The position numbers were made by a program, and so were the translations under genes. From positions 1 to 21,680 of the forward strand of contig BMAT01013337.1 of assembly GCA_019649035.1 (NCBI GenBank): a stretch of 21,680 nt of DNA, written 5' to 3'. The notes beneath the pieces were generated by a model. That model saw only the letters and a program-made list of their open reading frames with translations, did no database searches and was not told the DNA's origin. Source of the DNA: Elysia marginata. Its lineage: Eukaryota; Mollusca; Gastropoda; Plakobranchidae. This document shows positions 17,014-21,680 of the stretch, in pieces (position 1 is the first letter of the stretch; every line of letters begins with the position of its first letter).

Positions 17014-18773
17014 TTGCTTATTTTTAGGCACATAGTTTGGTGCTCTTGAACAATTGCTACACATTCTCATTTCTACTGCACATAATTTTTGGACATGCTC
17101 TCTTGAACACTTGAAAAATAGGTTGGAGCCCAGCCGACCATTTGTAATTTTGTATTGGCTTCCACTTCTAAATATCTAATCTAGTTTTCCATTACTCTCT
17201 TGCATTTTTTCTATGTATTGATGTCCACTGTGGTGTCTTGTCTTGCCCGCGGGACCGTGGGCAACTTTTTAAATTCACAGCATTTTTTACAATCCCTTTT
17301 TAAAAACTGTCCTCAATGCGGCCATTCTTAACCTGAGGCTGAGAGTGAGAACTAGCCACCATCCGCCATGAACCTCCTGTTCTCTATTAAACTAGGCTAG
17401 GCCTTTTTGTTTAAATTTCAATAACCTAGATCTATATTTTGTTTAGATAATGCAAACAGAAACTTGGGGGAACAGAAATGAATACTCTAAGTAGAACTGC
17501 ATTGCAAAGCTGCATTATATAATATTTGAACTTGAAGCAGAAGGAAACTGAGTTTTGAGTGTTGTGTCAGAGTCACAATGCCTACAGAAGACCTGCCATT
17601 CATACAGATGAAATCAGTATTGTACTGATTTTTGGCCAAGTATTTTATGATTTTTTATTTAAAAATACTGATTTTTACTGCCTGGCAACTAATGCCCATG
17701 GAGCCAAGTTTCAAAGAGTTAATCCCCAGTGTTTGTCACTTTTTTAGCAATCTGAAAATTTTTATTTGTCCATGTATGTACCAAAAAGCTTTCTGTTGGG
17801 CCTGCTGTATTGTGGAGCTTGGTAGTTTTTAACCATTGTTTTTTTCCTAAACAGTTAAAATTACGACGGCTTCAACAAATTTGATTTTGAGGAGTGGCAG
17901 GTCTGCTACAGAGGCAACCAATTAGATTACCCTATTAAATTCCTAACTGCTAAATTTAGATGCTAAAACTCAGTAGCAATTAACACAGTGTTCTTATATT
18001 GTCACTGTAGCACTGAATGCTACCAAACAAAACAAAGGAATATTATGAGCTCACAAGAAAAAATAAAGCACTGTTTAAGTTAAGATAAAGTTTATTTGGT
18101 TCAAACTTAGACTAGGCCTATAACTAGGCTACTAATACAAGGAAATGGAAAACACTTTGCATTTTTGCCTCACCGGATTTTTAAATGAACTAGCGATGCT
18201 AGAATTAATTGTACAGTTTACTTTTACAGTCTGGCCTGTGGAGAAAGGGAGCTGAGGGGCAAGTATGAGGAGAGATCTCAAACCAAAGAGATTGCAGTCA
18301 TTGCTTTTGTGGTCGTCACAAGCGCAATGGATGATTTAAAATCATTTGCGTGTGTGATTGTTGCAAGCTAAGCAAGGGATTTTTTTTTCTATTTGAATAA
18401 ATTGAAACCTAGTCCTGTGCAGTGGTAAAAACCGTTAATGAGTTGCCAGTAAAACAGACTTTTTTTGACCTTGACAATAAGCTTGAGTAAGATCTATATA
18501 TATAGCTCTAGCTGACTTGTGGGTCGCCTCAGTAGAGCGGTAATGGAGACAACTGAAAGTGTAAACAACTTAGTAAAATGTTTTGATGGTCGATTTCGTT
18601 AAACTTTTCTTTAGACCAAAATTTATGATAGGGTAGAAAACATACGTACCATAAACTGCGCATGGTGGCCACCCAACTAGTATAATTTACACAGCAGTGT
18701 TCAACAAAAGAAATATTTATGCGAGCTGTTCTAGTTCTACCGTTTAACATTACTGAAAACTTGATCTACCTTG

Positions 18774-18789
18774 AGCCTAGATCTAGGCT
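18774..18789. repeat. 16-bp perfect palindrome AGCCTAGATCTAGGCT
   Basis: Self-complementary over 16 bp. It combines the CTAGATCTAG core with flanks resembling AGGCCT, the two palindrome motifs recurrent in this window. Confidence 0.85.
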
Positions 18790-20407
18790 TAATAATTAGA
18801 CAGCAAACCACTTAAAACACAGACTGCTCTATCAGTGTTCTGTTGATCTCTACAGTTCGATTCTTCGGATTGGTTCAAACACTATTAAAAAATGTTTGCG
18901 TGATTTTTTGACAGAAATAAGGAACCAGATTTTTTTTGTTTAGAACAGATTATGAATGTATTTCATGTTTGATTGCTTGGTTTTCAATGAACCAGCCTTG
19001 TCTACATCTGAACTGGAACAAATTTTAGGTTCTAATTCTATCAGAGGGTGGGCTTATTCAAGACTTTGTCGGAGCATCTAAAAGATTAAAGATATTAAGA
19101 AAGAATATGGTGGAAGGGAAAGGAGGGAGAGTGCTATCTATCAACAAGAAAGTCATTAAACTTGACTGGTAAACAGGGCCATAAGATGATAAGTCCTGAA
19201 TGGATCTTGTGCTGCCTAGGTCCCTTTAGTTTTGTACCTCATGATGTGCTATCTTTAAACCAAAAATGTCAAAACGGAAATGAAAATTGAACCCCTGAAA
19301 TGTACTAAGTGCGTTGACTTTAAGTGTAACTCATTTTACAAAATCACAGCATGGGTAAAAGAAAAAACCACTATAATGTAAGTTCCCAATTGAAACATTT
19401 GTGAGAAATCAATCATAATTAGCACTGTTAGAAATTGAGGATTTAAGCTTTTAGAAAATTTATGCTTTTATGAGGATCGCATTCGTGTAATAAAAAGAGA
19501 TGTCCTTTTTATGGTATCCCTGAATAAACTAACCAAGCCTGATTTTTTTATACCACATGTAAAATCAGTAGTGAGTCAGAGTGCTACGCCATGCCTAATG
19601 TTTGTAAACTAAATATCAGTAGCTGTGGCGAGACCCACAGCATGCTTACTTCCCCCTCACCTACAGTGCGTTATGGGGGATAAAGTAAGTGTTTTGCATA
19701 GAGGGTGAATCGGTCGAATGTTGTGATTTTCACCATCAAAGGCATTGGTTTTCTGAGCAAGACATTTTTCTAACCTTCAAAAAAAGATTAAGAACATTAT
19801 CAAATACTTTGTGGAAAGATATCATACTTAATGTTGAATCAAAATGAAGAAAAAATATAAACCTTTAAATGGCATTTTATAAAAGAAAACAATTTCCAAC
19901 TTTTATTCACCCTGTGTGTAAGACAAACAGTGGCACCTACTTTGGGAATACTTCCAAATTCTAAACAATATGCAAACAATTTATGCACCTAATGTACACG
20001 GAAAGGAAAGAAAAGAAATTGTTTATTAAACTCATTGAAAAGTATATAAAAAAAATTTTTTATGTTTAAACCCAATTTTACTAAGCTGTGGCGTACGTTG
20101 TTTATGTTTGTAAGGCTGCACTGAACACCATAGATAGGCCAAATAATAGCTACAAGTGCCCTCAAATTATTCTAGATGCAATTTTTTTAGTTTCTCAAAT
20201 GTCTTGTATGGCACAAATTGCAAAGGAAAACTCTTTGAACAAAGAATTTTTTTATATCTTGACAATTACTGGGATTTTCTGGCTTTTCAGAACTGTTTGT
20301 TCTAATTATACAATCTGTCTAACTTAAGGGCTTGAAATTAACTAGATTAGTTTTGTGATTCTGATTTACGCCAATTTAAAATGATATTATATCTGTTCTA
20401 TCAACAG

Positions 20408-20503
20408 CTTTTCCTTAAGGAAGATAAGATGCGTGCAACATGAACGGTGAAACTCCTAGTGTACCTATTACGACGTTGGCAGGGGTAGCAAGCTTGACAG
20501 ATT
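20408..20503 (+). CDS. Candidate first coding exon of an unrecognised plus-strand gene
   Basis: The acceptor TTCTATCAACAG ends at 20407 and the donor GTGAGT starts at 20504. The ATG at 20440-20442 opens MNGETPSVPITTLAGVASL then TD, followed by one base of the next codon (phase 1). The Ser/Thr/Pro/Ala-rich sequence resembles the start of a transcription-factor-type protein, but I do not recognise the family. A four-codon upstream ORF (ATG at 20429) ends TGA overlapping the main ATG. It would be transcribed away from SCP2. The exon is short and rests on splice sites, composition and its match in phase with the exon at 21538. Confidence 0.45.
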
Positions 20504-21537
20504 GTGAGTTAATGCTCAGCTTGTACTGATATATATAACAGTACCCTTTTTCTGTGAAAGAGCCATGACTTTTTTATATTATATATAAAATTTATGTGTG
20601 AAAATTAAACAAATATAGATAAGTAAGAGAAACAGGTGAAAGCTGAAAATCAGTTTTGAGAAGTTGCAAAAAATGTTGATGGTGTGATCTCATATATGTC
20701 AGTCAATTATTAGTTTATAATTCAGTCTGACCCACAAAAACTTGAAATAATTTTTTCTATACTAAGTCATTGCTGAAGTGGCAAATATTATTTATTTAAG
20801 TAGGGAAACATGTTTCAGATTTCATTGTCAATGTGAAGTGTTGGTGGCAGATTATTTGCTATATTTAGCTTTACATGCTTTTGGAAAGTGCGTCACTTAC
20901 CTGTTATAATTAATATTATGAATGAAAGCTGATGGTCCATAAACTTTTTAGGCGACATGAAACTGGTTTTATATATACCTCACAATCAGATAAAAAGGTA
21001 TGCAAGGGAAAGGGTGCAGCAAAATCTACATGTTCTGCTGTGGACTTCACGGTTCAGTTAATTTGAGATGGATATTGATAAAGCTAGTGTTTGTTTTACA
21101 GGTAATAGAGCAGATGTGATAGGTGCCATACATGGTGCAAACATTAGTGTGATTTTTACAGAAAAGGGTGTGATTTTTGTTTTTCTTGTAAGAATTGAAA
21201 GTGTGGGCCTATACTTAAGATAGCTAGGAATACGATAGCCAGCATGTATGGTTAAATCTTAATCTGGAAATTTTATTCATTCACTGATGAACGCTTGATG
21301 ATATAAGATAGCCAGCAATAAAATAGTTGATTTGTTTATTATACTCAATGATAAGCTAAAACTTGTAATTTATGTAAAAGTGCTGGCACAACAGTGAAAG
21401 TTGCAGAGCTGGAGGAGTAAATTGTTACCTCTTCTTCTTCTCTCTTGCTACTCCTCCTCCTTGTTTTTCTTTCTCCTCTCTGTCTCAATCTCTCTGGTTG
21501 TATGTCTCTCTCTCTTTCTTTCTGTGTTTTGTCATAG
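20504..21537 (+). other. Putative intron of the plus-strand gene
   Basis: A 1,034-bp AT-rich stretch ending in a long pyrimidine-rich run (21429-21530, CTTCTT, CTCCTCC and TCTCTC units) just before the acceptor TTGTCATAG. No other feature was recognised. Confidence 0.4.
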
Positions 21538-21588
21538 CTGTTCCTAAAAACAATGGGTTTCTCTCTTTTTACGACTCCCTAGAATTTG
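21538..21588 (+). CDS. Candidate second exon of the plus-strand gene
   Basis: It follows a strong pyrimidine tract and TCATAG, and ends at GTAAGA. Joined in phase to the exon at 20440 it reads S-VPKNNGFLSFYDSLEF and the first base of another codon: 51 nt, phase 1 to 1, no stop. The other two frames do not continue the upstream frame. Family not recognised. Confidence 0.4.
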
Positions 21589-21660
21589 GTAAGAGCATTT
21601 CAGGATGAGAAGCCTTCTCTATCAATGTAGGGGTCCAGCTGTAGTGTTATCTTGCTGTCC

Positions 21661-21680
21661 TTTTTTTTTTTTTTTTTTTT
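21661..21680. repeat. Poly-T at window edge
   Basis: Twenty T to the end of the window. It could be the A-tail of a minus-strand retroposed copy starting beyond the edge, or a simple homopolymer. Confidence 0.7.

Larger units (their letters stand above)
15923..20407. other. Intergenic region or first intron of the plus-strand gene; no supported coding sequence
   Basis: About 4.5 kb. Short open frames such as 15952-16149, 16551-16760, 17559-17832, 18529-18750 and 20088-20327 have random-looking composition and no recognisable motif or splice-supported extension. The stretch 16640-16745 is richer in CpG than its surroundings and could hold a first exon or promoter, but this cannot be decided here. 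Confidence 0.5.

Noticed and set aside
21102-21187. Possible exon NRADVIGAIHGANISVIF... after a TTTTACAG acceptor
   Set aside because: Open and in phase with the exon at 20440, but its own end phase runs the 21538 exon into a stop. Direct joining of 20503 to 21538 is simpler.
1-21680. CRISPR arrays, operons, bacterial promoters or terminators
   Set aside because: None seen; the repeats are microsatellites and transposon-derived, and the gene structure is eukaryotic.

Overview
This window reads as animal nuclear DNA: AT-rich, intron-dominated, with GT-AG introns, tRNA-derived SINEs, a DIRS-like retroelement remnant, long microsatellites and one short N gap. It has no bacterial-type gene packing. 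Abundant palindromes built on TCTAGATCTAGA and TAGGCCTA, the SINE types and the gene content suggest a mollusc, most likely a gastropod. That placement is inference; nothing here fixes the species.

The main gene is on the minus strand. Nine coding exons between 15632 and 1432 encode the first 215 residues of the peroxisomal thiolase/sterol carrier protein SCPx (SCP2). They run from the start codon through the catalytic-cysteine exon (NNACATG) to a segment ending LQC. All eight internal junctions agree in phase and the donors begin GT. The rest of the thiolase domain and the SCP2 sterol-carrier domain lie beyond position 1, so the gene is truncated by the window edge.

The introns hold the mobile DNA. 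Intron 1 (11343-15581) has a complete tRNA-derived SINE with a perfect 13-bp target-site duplication, two large AGT/AGC microsatellites sharing a duplicated head, a GA tract, a 12-N gap in poly-C and an inverted cluster of GGTCA-type nuclear-receptor half-sites. Intron 6 (4192-9026) holds a broken DIRS-like retroelement on the minus strand: a gag-like ORF and a reverse transcriptase, both frameshifted, ending before RNase H and recombinase. Introns 6 and 7 also carry inverted copies of a previously unlabelled dispersed repeat, placed so that they bracket exon 7. Intron 7 has a second tRNA-headed SINE, and intron 9 a probable SINE 3' tail.

The SCP2 upstream region (15633 onwards) has an HNF4-like DR1 site, a 14-bp palindrome, several hairpins and a cluster of TCTAGATCTAGA palindromes. 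Near the right end, on the plus strand, two phase-compatible candidate exons (start codon at 20440, second exon 21538-21588) look like the 5' end of a different, divergently transcribed gene that I do not recognise. Between about 16,000 and 20,400 I see no convincing coding sequence.
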